A stretch of 7,262 nt of DNA from Spirochaetaceae bacterium (GTDB lineage Bacteria > Spirochaetota > Spirochaetia > DSM-2461). The position numbers were made by a program, and so were the translations under genes. Position 1 is the first letter of the stretch. Each line of letters begins with the position of its first letter. The notes below the pieces were generated by a model that made no database searches, was not told where the DNA came from, and worked only from the letters and a program-made list of their open reading frames with translations. Below are positions 1-6,239 of this stretch, one piece after another. The stretch is from contig JAEINM010000207.1 of NCBI GenBank assembly GCA_016342385.1, positions 1-7,262 of the forward strand, in the 5' to 3' direction.

Positions 1-11
1 TTATATATATT

Positions 12-41
12 TTGTCTAAATACAGTACAATTTTGTATAAT
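12..41 (+). promoter_or_regulatory. Probable sigma70-type promoter of the PUR-domain gene
   Basis: A TTGTCT -35 element (12-17) and a perfect TATAAT -10 element (36-41) are separated by 18 bp. This would start transcription near position 48 and leave a leader of about 18 nt before the ATG at 66. The flanking DNA is very AT-rich, so chance matches are possible, but the spacing and position are right. Not tested experimentally. Confidence 0.6.
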
Positions 42-65
42 GTGAAAAAGGGATGTAAGTAGAGA

Positions 66-518
66 ATGGGAAAACGAGGAGAATTATTCACGGAAAAACT
101 ATTTTCTGAGAATGATTCAAAAACATATTTTTTCAATGTAAAAGAAAATCGGTTTGGAGATTATTTTCTCAATATTGTAGAAAGTTCTAAAAATGAGAAT
201 GGTAGATTCGACAGATATTCAATCATAGTTTTTGAAGAAGATCTTGATTTGTTTGTTAATGAATTTCATAAAGCAATAGATGTTGTTAAAGAGAGTCATG
301 AAGATTATATGAAGGAACTGCGGACAGGATCAGGAAAAAGAGTTTATTCTTTTCATGTTAAAAAATCCAGTAGAGGAGATTTTAATCTGATTTTAGGGGA
401 AAGCAGATCGAACTATTCCGGATCCTTTCAAAATGAATCAATTAAGGTTTTTTCAGAGGATATGGATAGTTTTATTAATTGCTTTAATGGTGCCGTTAAA
501 TTTATGGAAAAAAAATAA
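66..518 (+). CDS. PUR-domain (Pur-alpha-like) DNA/RNA-binding protein with two PUR repeats
   Basis: This 150-aa soluble protein fits the bacterial PUR/DUF3276 family of small single-stranded DNA/RNA-binding proteins, which includes Borrelia BpuR. It has two tandem copies of one motif, residues 18-74 and 91-147. They align without gaps at 23 of 57 identical positions. Shared positions include Y21/Y94, F23/F96, the VK pair (25-26/98-99), the GD pair (31-32/104-105), E39-S40/E112-S113, VF (55-56/128-129) and ED.D.F.N.F. This matches the beta-strand-rich then helix pattern of PUR repeats. A charged linker (75-90) joins them. No signal peptide or membrane segment is visible, so it should be cytoplasmic or nucleoid-associated. 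The ATG at 66 gives the MG.RGE..TEK N-terminus I associate with the family. The Shine-Dalgarno is weak (AAGGGA at 48-53, 12 nt away). The gene has its own promoter and terminator, so it is probably monocistronic. The family call is firm; the nucleic-acid targets are unknown. Confidence 0.85.
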   Translation: MGKRGELFTEKLFSENDSKTYFFNVKENRFGDYFLNIVESSKNENGRFDRYSIIVFEEDLDLFVNEFHKAIDVVKESHEDYMKELRTGSGKRVYSFHVKKSSRGDFNLILGESRSNYSGSFQNESIKVFSEDMDSFINCFNGAVKFMEKK

Positions 519-543
519 ACCTGCTTCATAGCAGGTCTATTTT
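519..543 (+). terminator. Rho-independent terminator of the PUR-domain gene
   Basis: A perfect 7-bp stem (ACCTGCT at 519-525, AGCAGGT at 530-536) encloses a TCAT tetraloop and is followed by CTATTTT. The stem begins at the first base after the TAA stop. An A-run just upstream (507-515) could lengthen pairing with the T-rich tail. Good form for an intrinsic terminator, although the T-tract is short and interrupted. Confidence 0.75.
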
Positions 544-565
544 GAAAGTAAAAAACTATATAAGA

Positions 566-593
566 GGAAAAGGCCGATTTATTAGCTTTTTCC
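566..593 (+). other. Hairpin in the leader upstream of the OmpA-like gene
   Basis: GGAAAAGGC (566-574) pairs with GCTTTTTCC (585-593) across a 10-nt loop, giving 9 bp with one G-U. No T-run follows on either strand, so it does not look like an intrinsic terminator. It lies 64-79 nt before the candidate starts of the next gene and could be a leader structure or mean nothing. The rest of 544-657 shows no gene and no convincing promoter. Confidence 0.35.
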
Positions 594-672
594 CATACTG
601 CTACATGTAAAAAACAGTCTGTCTGATAGTTTATAGTTGATTTTAATTGATATTTGATTGAAAATTAAACAT

Positions 673-1809
673 ATGGATTTTACCTGTGTCGAAATAAAAA
701 ATGTAAAATACATAAAGCTGATTCCTCTTGACCGAAAGTGCAAAAAAGAACTTGATTTGACTACGATTCATAGGGAACAGGAATTAGCGTATCTCAATAT
801 TTATTATGTAGATAACAATAAGAATAAGAAGCTCCTGAAATGTGTGGAAATTAATAATATCAGACCGGGGAGTTCTGGTATTCCGGAATTGCACCTATCT
901 GTATATTACGATGGCAGTCAATTTTACAAAATAGTATTAAAATTAAATGGTTTTATTTACCATAATAGTGTTGTTGATATTAAACAGTTCAGAAAAAAAC
1001 CTCCCAGGTTTGCAAATACTATATTGATCACTCTCGCCCTGATAGTTCTTTCTTTATTAGTTTTTTTCTCAGTCAAAACTCTTAAAAATAATCGATCTGG
1101 TTCTATTGTCAGTGATTCTCAGATAAACAAGGATATTGAGACTGAACAGGCGGCGGTAGAACAGGCGGCAGCAGACCAGGCGGCGGCAGACCAGGCGGCG
1201 GCAGACCAGGCGGCGGCAGACCAGCAGGCGGCAGTAGAACAGACGGCAGCAGAACAGACGGCAGCAGAACAGACGGCGTCAGACCAGGCGGCGGCAGACC
1301 AGGTGGCGTCAGACCAGGCGGCGGTAGACCAGGCGATGGCAGATCAGGCGACGGCAGAACAGGCGGCGTCAGAACAGGCGGCGTCAGAACAGGCGGCGTC
1401 AGAACAGGCGGCGTCAGATGAAGGCCTCTTAGAAGAAGAGCCGGCTATTGAATCAGAATTAGTAGATGATAAAGCTATTGTTTATTTTAATCCCAATCAG
1501 AGTGATCTCACAGCCAGTGCTCGTTCTATCCTTTATCAGGTTTTACAAATATTAAAACAGGATGGTAATCTTTATGTCGAAATCACTGGTCATTGTGCCT
1601 ATTACGGGACCGAAAAAGGCCGTCAGGAAATATCTACCCATAGAGCTGAGAACGTCTATACTTTTTTTATCAATAATGGATGGGTTCCTGTAAATAAACC
1701 CCGTCTTGCCGGATTGGGTCATCAGCAGATTGTAACAAAAGATCCTAACAGGCAAAACCTGAACCGAAGGGTTGAAATCATTATTAAGAGCACAAAAGAA
1801 GAGTACTAG
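673..1809 (+). CDS. Single-pass membrane protein with pentapeptide-repeat linker and C-terminal OmpA-like domain
   Basis: The protein has 378 aa from the ATG at 673. A TTG at 658, directly after an in-frame TGA, would add five residues. Neither start has a clear Shine-Dalgarno, so the start is uncertain. In order: residues 1-112 form a cytoplasmic domain I do not recognise, apparently beta-rich. The basic stretch FRKKPPR leads into one transmembrane helix at about 113-135, so the C-terminus should be periplasmic. Residues 158-248 are 18 pentapeptide units of the form [E/D]Q-A-A-[A/S/V]. An acidic stretch follows, then an OmpA/MotB-type domain at about 267-374. That domain has the VEITGH strand, the S.HRA helix (R324) and NRRVEI near the end (R365, R366). 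OmpA domains normally bind peptidoglycan non-covalently. Here the usual GHTD is GHCA, so the Asp that contacts diaminopimelate in the family is Ala309. Role inferred: an inner-membrane protein reaching towards the cell wall. The OmpA call is firm; function and ligand binding are open. Confidence 0.85.
   Translation: MDFTCVEIKNVKYIKLIPLDRKCKKELDLTTIHREQELAYLNIYYVDNNKNKKLLKCVEINNIRPGSSGIPELHLSVYYDGSQFYKIVLKLNGFIYHNSVVDIKQFRKKPPRFANTILITLALIVLSLLVFFSVKTLKNNRSGSIVSDSQINKDIETEQAAVEQAAADQAAADQAAADQAAADQQAAVEQTAAEQTAAEQTASDQAAADQVASDQAAVDQAMADQATAEQAASEQAASEQAASEQAASDEGLLEEEPAIESELVDDKAIVYFNPNQSDLTASARSILYQVLQILKQDGNLYVEITGHCAYYGTEKGRQEISTHRAENVYTFFINNGWVPVNKPRLAGLGHQQIVTKDPNRQNLNRRVEIIIKSTKEEY
1144..1416 (+). 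repeat. In-frame 15-bp minisatellite (18 units) encoding the [E/D]QAAx linker
   Basis: Seventeen 15-bp units and one 18-bp unit (1219-1236, an extra CAG codon) lie head to tail, totalling 273 bp. By encoded peptide the order is EQAAV, EQAAA, DQAAA x3, DQQAAV, EQTAA x2, EQTAS, DQAAA, DQVAS, DQAAV, DQAMA, DQATA, EQAAS x4. The three DQAAA copies (1174-1218) are identical in DNA, as are the four EQAAS copies (1357-1416), which suggests recent expansion. The units are about two-thirds GC, against an AT-rich surrounding gene. Every unit is a multiple of 3, so copy-number change would alter linker length without a frameshift. Confidence 0.95.
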
Positions 1810-1814
1810 TCAGC

Positions 1815-1843
1815 TTTACGGATCAAATTAATCTCTATATAAT
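1815..1843 (+). promoter_or_regulatory. Possible promoter of the smc operon
   Basis: TTTACG (1815-1820, 4 of 6 matches to TTGACA) and a perfect TATAAT (1838-1843) are separated by 17 bp. They begin six bases after the stop codon of the OmpA-like gene. Predicted transcription start is near 1850, giving a leader of about 54 nt before the TTG at 1904. The -35 is weak and the region AT-rich, so read-through from the upstream gene remains possible. Confidence 0.45.
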
Positions 1844-1863
1844 AAGTCATCCCCCAATGGCTT
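1844..1863 (+). terminator. Weak hairpin, possible terminator of the OmpA-like gene
   Basis: AAGTCAT (1844-1850) can pair with ATGGCTT (1857-1863), 7 bp with one T-G pair, across a CCCCCA loop. Only TT follows before AAG, so the T-tract is poor. It overlaps the predicted transcription start of smc, so at most it is a leaky terminator or a leader hairpin. Confidence 0.25.
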
Positions 1864-1892
1864 TTAAGTCTAAAATAAATACATTTAGTTTC

Positions 1893-1897
1893 AGGAG
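1893..1897 (+). promoter_or_regulatory. Shine-Dalgarno that fixes the smc start at TTG
   Basis: AGGAG lies 6 nt before the TTG at 1904. An in-frame TGA at 1898-1900 rules out anything further upstream. The next in-frame ATG (1928) would remove the conserved MFLKSVEI strand of the SMC head. TTG is therefore the initiator. Confidence 0.85.
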
Positions 1898-1903
1898 TGA
1901 ACA

Positions 1904-4711
1904 TTGTTTTTAAAAAGTGTTGAAATTATGGGCTTTAAATCTTTTGCCGATAGAACACGTATTGAGTTTTCCGGTGGGATATCTGCTCTCCTCGGACCTA
2001 ATGGATGCGGTAAGAGCAATGTTGTCGATGCTGTAAAGTGGGTTCTCGGTGAACAATCGACAAAAAACATGAGAGCAGAAAAAATGGAAGATGTTATTTT
2101 TAACGGAACAGAAACCAGAAAGGCTCTGAATGTCGCGGAAGTCACACTTATAATAGCAAATGATGAAGGTATTCTAGATCTTGATGTGCCGGAGATTTCA
2201 ATTAAGCGAAGACTTTTTAGAAATGGAGAGAGTGAATATCTTGTCAATAATACTCCCGTAAGGCTGAAAGAATTGAGGGAATTGTTTTATGACACGGGAA
2301 TTGGTAAATCAGCCTATTCTATAATGGAGCAGGGGAAAATTGATCAGGTTCTTTCAAATAAACCCGAGGAAAGGCGTTACTTGTTTGAAGAAGCGGCGGG
2401 AATAACCAAGTTTAAAGCACGGGGATATGAAGCAGATCGAAAACTTGCTAGAACAGAAGAGAATATGGTTCAGGTGGAAAATATTCTTCGGGAAGTACGT
2501 AGGAATTATGAGACACTTAAAAAGCAATCAGAAAAAACATTAAAGTACAGAGACTGCAGAAGTAGAATTTTCGAATTGGATATAGATCTTCAAATATTAA
2601 AATTAGAATCTTTTAAAAGTACTAAAGATAGTAAAACGGTACAATTAAAGGAAAAAAAAGATCTTTTTCAAAAACTCAATCAGGAAATTGATGGAATAAA
2701 TGGCTCACTTGAAGAAAATCAGGGACAAGTCAGTGATATGGAAAGCAATCTGGTTGAGTTTCAGAAAAAGCTTTATGGTATGGGACTTGAAAAAGAGAAT
2801 CAGGAAAAGCAGATTCACCTATTCCGTGAGCAGATAGACGAAATTGATTCATCAATAGCTTCTTTAAATGCGAAAGAGAAAATATTAAGATCGAAGCTCG
2901 ATCAAATTGCCGGAGATAAAAAAAAGAAAGAAGATACACTGAATGAATATAAAGAGAGACTTGAAGAAGTTCACCGTAACATTAAGAGACTGGAAGATAA
3001 AATCATCTCATCCGATTCAAAAATAAAGAAAAATGAATCGGAGATAAGTATACTGGAAAAAACAAACAATGACCTTGAATCGGATCGGGAAAAATTAGGT
3101 GATGATCTGCGTGTTCTAACTGATGATATTGTTAATCAACTAGATAAGGGATTGAGGGAAACTGGATTTTCCAAGAATAAAAGAAATACACTGGAAGAAA
3201 AAATTGATGAAATTACTGGTACTGCTCTGGTTCAGATCAGTGGGCGAATTCAGCTGATACGCGATGCTCTCCGTGTCGGTAATGATTCTGACCACAGTCG
3301 CCTCCTGGAAAATTGTATTACTGTTTTAAATGATTCAGAATTCAGTTTTCATGAATTCAAAAAGCTTTTTGGAGAATACAGGAACACCAATCCGGATTTT
3401 CTTGATGATTTTCTGGCTCCCGAGGGAATTATTACCCAAAAAAGAGATATTGATAATAAAATTTCAACTGTATTTGAAAAGATAAAATTTAACAGAGAGC
3501 GGATTAAAGTACTCATAACAGAAAATCGTTTACTCCTGCAGAAAATCGATGAGTATAGGGTAAAACTGGAAGAACAGAAAGTTAATGTCGCAACAATCTC
3601 TACGCAACTCGATGCTGTTTCTGAATCCTTAAAAGTTCTCGATCGTGAAAAAGAGGAACACGATGAATTTTTAAAACAGAACAGTCTGGAACTGAGAAAT
3701 GAGCGTGATAAAAAAAGCAGTGTTGAAAAAAAAATAAAAGAATTGGAAGAAGCCGGGAAGAAATTACTCGAGGACAAGAATACCATCAAAAGAAATCTTG
3801 TCGACCTGGAAAAGGGCATTCTGGATAAGAATAAAAAACTTCAGGGAAAAGAACTCGAACTAAAAAAGAAAGTCGAAAAAATAAATAAGATTAACTCTGA
3901 TATTAGCAAATTTAATATAGATATGGCTCAACTTGAGACAGAAATCCAAAATTTATATAATAATTTTCGAGACAAGAATTCCCGAGAGCTTGATGAGTAT
4001 AGTGATAGATTCAATCATATTACACGACCGACAACTGAAATAAAAGATAATCTGGCTGAAGCAAAACTGGAATTAAAAACAATTGGTCAAGTAAATCTTA
4101 TGGCTCCGGAAGAATTTTCAGAAGTTAAGGAGAGATATGATTTTCTCAATGGTCAGTTAGAGGACCTGAAGACGGCAAAAGAAAATCTACTTGAAATAAC
4201 AAAAGAAATAAAAAGTGAATCGGAAATACTTTTCATGAAAACATATAATGAGATTAGAAAAGAATTTCACGAGATGTTCAGGAGGATGTTCGGAGGAGGT
4301 CGCGCTGAATTAAAACTCGTTGACCCTGAAAATATCCTAGAGTCGGGAATCGAGATTTATGCACAGCCTCCGGGGAAAAAACTTGAAAATATCTCACTTC
4401 TATCAGGAGGAGAAAAATCTCTTACAGGAGTCGGACTTTTATTTGCAACTTATCTTATTAAACCATCTCCTTTTTGTATCCTCGATGAGATTGATGCCGC
4501 ATTGGATGAGGCAAATATTCAGCGATTCGTAAATGTGCTGGTTGAATTTGGAAAAAAATCACAATTTATAGTCATTACACATAATAAAAAAACTGTAACT
4601 GGTGCAAAAACACTCTTAGGTGTTACAATGCAGGAATCAGGAGTATCAAAAATCATCTCAATCAGACTTGAGGATGAGGTAGAGAATGAAAAAACCAAAG
4701 TCGAAATTTAG
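1904..4711 (+). CDS. smc: Chromosome segregation protein SMC, short form with atypical hinge region
   Basis: SMC is the ATPase core of bacterial condensin. It dimerises and compacts and resolves chromosomes, usually with ScpA and ScpB, which are not in this window. The N-terminal head (about 1-165) has Walker A GPNGCGKSN (31-39), the Q-loop MEQGKI (Q143) and the EEAAGI segment (162-167). The C-terminal head (about 770-935) has GGGRAEL (797 on), the signature LSGGEKSL (833-840), Walker B ending in D861 with catalytic E862, the D-loop (866-869) and the switch His893. All catalytic residues are present. Two coiled-coil arms of about 230 residues each (about 166-395 and 514-745) flank a roughly 118-residue centre that I cannot match to the usual hinge with its conserved glycines. 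At 935 aa it is well below the usual 1150-1200. The start is TTG with a strong Shine-Dalgarno. The 3' end overlaps the next gene by 26 bp. A Rad50/SbcC-type identity is unlikely, because there is no zinc-hook CxxC and the head motifs are SMC-like. Confidence 0.95.
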   Translation: MFLKSVEIMGFKSFADRTRIEFSGGISALLGPNGCGKSNVVDAVKWVLGEQSTKNMRAEKMEDVIFNGTETRKALNVAEVTLIIANDEGILDLDVPEISIKRRLFRNGESEYLVNNTPVRLKELRELFYDTGIGKSAYSIMEQGKIDQVLSNKPEERRYLFEEAAGITKFKARGYEADRKLARTEENMVQVENILREVRRNYETLKKQSEKTLKYRDCRSRIFELDIDLQILKLESFKSTKDSKTVQLKEKKDLFQKLNQEIDGINGSLEENQGQVSDMESNLVEFQKKLYGMGLEKENQEKQIHLFREQIDEIDSSIASLNAKEKILRSKLDQIAGDKKKKEDTLNEYKERLEEVHRNIKRLEDKIISSDSKIKKNESEISILEKTNNDLESDREKLGDDLRVLTDDIVNQLDKGLRETGFSKNKRNTLEEKIDEITGTALVQISGRIQLIRDALRVGNDSDHSRLLENCITVLNDSEFSFHEFKKLFGEYRNTNPDFLDDFLAPEGIITQKRDIDNKISTVFEKIKFNRERIKVLITENRLLLQKIDEYRVKLEEQKVNVATISTQLDAVSESLKVLDREKEEHDEFLKQNSLELRNERDKKSSVEKKIKELEEAGKKLLEDKNTIKRNLVDLEKGILDKNKKLQGKELELKKKVEKINKINSDISKFNIDMAQLETEIQNLYNNFRDKNSRELDEYSDRFNHITRPTTEIKDNLAEAKLELKTIGQVNLMAPEEFSEVKERYDFLNGQLEDLKTAKENLLEITKEIKSESEILFMKTYNEIRKEFHEMFRRMFGGGRAELKLVDPENILESGIEIYAQPPGKKLENISLLSGGEKSLTGVGLLFATYLIKPSPFCILDEIDAALDEANIQRFVNVLVEFGKKSQFIVITHNKKTVTGAKTLLGVTMQESGVSKIISIRLEDEVENEKTKVEI
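4676..4680 (+). promoter_or_regulatory. Shine-Dalgarno of the 136-aa membrane protein, inside smc
   Basis: GAGGT sits 5 nt before the ATG at 4686, within the last codons of smc. It supports initiation there and implies that ribosomes finishing smc can supply this gene. Confidence 0.6.
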
Positions 4712-5096
4712 TTTCATACTTACTGAATATATAGATCCTCATATTATTAAACTCTATATTATTATTCTTATATCAATTTTACTCACTGCAATTATGGTTA
4801 TTATTGGAGTTAATATCTACAGGTACGGAATATTACAGGAAGAATTAAATAAACCTCCACTATATTCAGAGCAGGATATATCTTCAATATTGAAATCTCC
4901 AGGGCTGACAGACTTTATTATACCGGAATCTCTTGATTTGGGAGGCCGGGGATTCGTCTTGTATCGGGAACCAGTGAAAGCCTGGACAGATGAGATGGTT
5001 AAGCATTACATTATTCCTCCCGATGAATTGGGTATTGATAAAATTTCTGAGGAGAGCAGACTTATCATGGAACGAAAACTGGATGATATACCGTGA
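4686..5096 (+). CDS. Small single-pass membrane protein of unknown function
   Basis: I do not recognise a family for this 136-aa protein. A lysine-rich N-terminus (KKPKSK) precedes a long hydrophobic helix at about residues 20-44, rich in Ile and Leu. The remaining 90 or so residues are soluble and predicted periplasmic by the positive-inside rule. They contain Pro-rich turns (KPP, IPPDE), a GGRGF turn (86-90) and a charged C-terminus. There is no signal-peptidase or lipobox motif, so the helix is probably retained as an anchor. The topology resembles bitopic envelope scaffolds of the FtsB/FtsL or SPOR-protein type, but there is no long coiled coil and no sequence match that I can claim. It starts 26 bp inside smc behind its own Shine-Dalgarno, and its stop overlaps the next gene's start by 4 bp. 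Its neighbours suggest a partnership with the following lipoprotein. Coding status is well supported by the overlaps and composition; function is unknown. Confidence 0.8.
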   Translation: MKKPKSKFSFILTEYIDPHIIKLYIIILISILLTAIMVIIGVNIYRYGILQEELNKPPLYSEQDISSILKSPGLTDFIIPESLDLGGRGFVLYREPVKAWTDEMVKHYIIPPDELGIDKISEESRLIMERKLDDIP

Positions 5097-6229
5097 AAAA
5101 GTTTTTCATTTTAATATCTTTGTTATTCACAATTATACTCTCAAGTTGTGCAACGGCGGGAAATCCAGAATTATATGCTTATAATTCTATTGATGAAGAA
5201 GAAAAAATCGACATAGAATCTTCTGTAGAAATTCCCGAAGTGGAATTTTTTATTTCTGCACCATATGATAGTGATGAAGTCCATGATCTTCCTGTTTCAT
5301 CCCCTGTGGAATTACCTGATGAGACAGCAGGCGATTTATTTTTGGACGATCAGACAAAAAATGTTTCTCAGGAACCTCTTATTATCCAGAAGGAGCCCTC
5401 TGTGCCTGTTATTCAGGATTCGGGTCCCGATGCAGTCATGCCCATTGGCGCATCTTCTTCGAACCAGAATCGGGAACCTGCACCAGTAGAGATTGAACCC
5501 CTGAGAATCCAATCCGTTCCCTATACATATAAGAGTAAAGCAATCCCCTTTGGAGAGGATCTTGTACTTGATATAGAGAGGGAAGGGTGGATTTTTGACA
5601 CTAGCTCCAGTCCCTCTATAATCTTGAAAAGACGTGAGTTTCACAATGGAGAAACCCGGTTCATTTTTTCAGTCGGTGCAATTGAAGAGGTGGAGTTGAT
5701 CTTTTCCCTTCAAAACCCCTCTAGTGGAGAAGATGAAAAACTCAGCTACACTATCAGTATTGAGAGCTCTGAGAGACCTTTTGAATCTCCTATAGTAATC
5801 AATCCTGTTATAGAAAACCACAACTCAGGGAATGATACTCAATTTGATCAGGATATTATTGATTCTATTGAAGAGGAAAATATTCCGGAAATAATTGCAT
5901 CATTTGATCAACTTGTAGCAGATGAGGACCCCGCAGATAGCGATACTCTGTTTAATGCGTTCACTCTTCTGGAGAGACAGGGCGGGTATGATAAATATCT
6001 GATTGATCTGGCTGAGAATGTCTACAGGTTATATCCCTATGACAACCTTAGTGCTGAAATGCTCTTTAAAGCGGCACAATCTATAGAAAAACCCGGACCT
6101 CAGCAGAATATCGAAAAAGCACTTCAGTTATTTAAGCTGGTCAGGGATTATTTTCCCGTAAGTATCTATTGTGACAAATCGGAAGAGAGAATAAGATACC
6201 TTGAACGGCATTTCATGAAGATTTACTGA
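5093..6229 (+). CDS. Putative lipoprotein with acidic linker, beta-rich domain and C-terminal TPR-like helices
   Basis: This 378-aa protein starts at GTG within a GTGA overlap with the upstream stop, a usual sign of translational coupling. A weak GGAT (5081-5084) lies 8 nt upstream. Residues 1-18 form a lipoprotein signal peptide: KK, a hydrophobic core, then lipobox LSSC with Cys19 as the predicted lipidated residue. Residues 30-135 are acidic and Ser/Pro-rich, probably a disordered tether. Residues 140-225 alternate polar and hydrophobic residues as in a small beta-sandwich, with GEDLVLDIE, a GWIF turn and ISIES at the end. Residues 255-378 are helical, with alanine, leucine and tyrosine spacing like TPR units (FNAFTLLERQ, LAENVYRLYP, AAQS, ALQLFKLVRDYFP). 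This loosely resembles BamD-type lipoproteins, though I see no basis for calling it BamD. Expected location is the periplasmic face of the inner or outer membrane. No clear terminator follows before the ffh promoter. The lipoprotein call is firm; the role is unknown. Confidence 0.82.
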   Translation: MKKFFILISLLFTIILSSCATAGNPELYAYNSIDEEEKIDIESSVEIPEVEFFISAPYDSDEVHDLPVSSPVELPDETAGDLFLDDQTKNVSQEPLIIQKEPSVPVIQDSGPDAVMPIGASSSNQNREPAPVEIEPLRIQSVPYTYKSKAIPFGEDLVLDIEREGWIFDTSSSPSIILKRREFHNGETRFIFSVGAIEEVELIFSLQNPSSGEDEKLSYTISIESSERPFESPIVINPVIENHNSGNDTQFDQDIIDSIEEENIPEIIASFDQLVADEDPADSDTLFNAFTLLERQGGYDKYLIDLAENVYRLYPYDNLSAEMLFKAAQSIEKPGPQQNIEKALQLFKLVRDYFPVSIYCDKSEERIRYLERHFMKIY

Positions 6230-6239
6230 TGTTTATCTA

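Noticed and set aside
1..11. AT-alternating sequence at the left edge as a possible origin or repeat
   Set aside because: Too short, and it lies just upstream of an ordinary promoter in AT-rich DNA.
566..593. Hairpin considered as an intrinsic terminator
   Set aside because: No T-run follows on either strand, and a much better terminator already lies at 519-543.
1144..1416. Tandem repeats considered as a CRISPR array
   Set aside because: Units are contiguous 15-mers with no spacers and encode an in-frame peptide repeat.
1891..2247. Minus-strand open frame over the smc head
   Set aside because: It lies opposite the conserved Walker A region of smc and has no recognisable protein features.
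3089..3442. Zinc hook (Rad50/SbcC) in place of the SMC hinge
   Set aside because: There is no CxxC motif here; the only cysteine I see in this segment is isolated, and the head motifs fit SMC.
3349..3819. Long open frame on the minus strand inside smc (156 codons, Ser/Phe/Leu-rich)
   Set aside because: It is the antisense of a Lys/Glu-rich coiled coil: codons such as GAA and AAA read backwards as TTC and TTT. No plausible domain, and smc clearly codes on the other strand.
4990..5489. Two alternative + strand frames (4990-5184 and 5265-5489)
   Set aside because: They overlap the membrane-protein and lipoprotein genes out of frame, with no ribosome-binding site or sensible composition.
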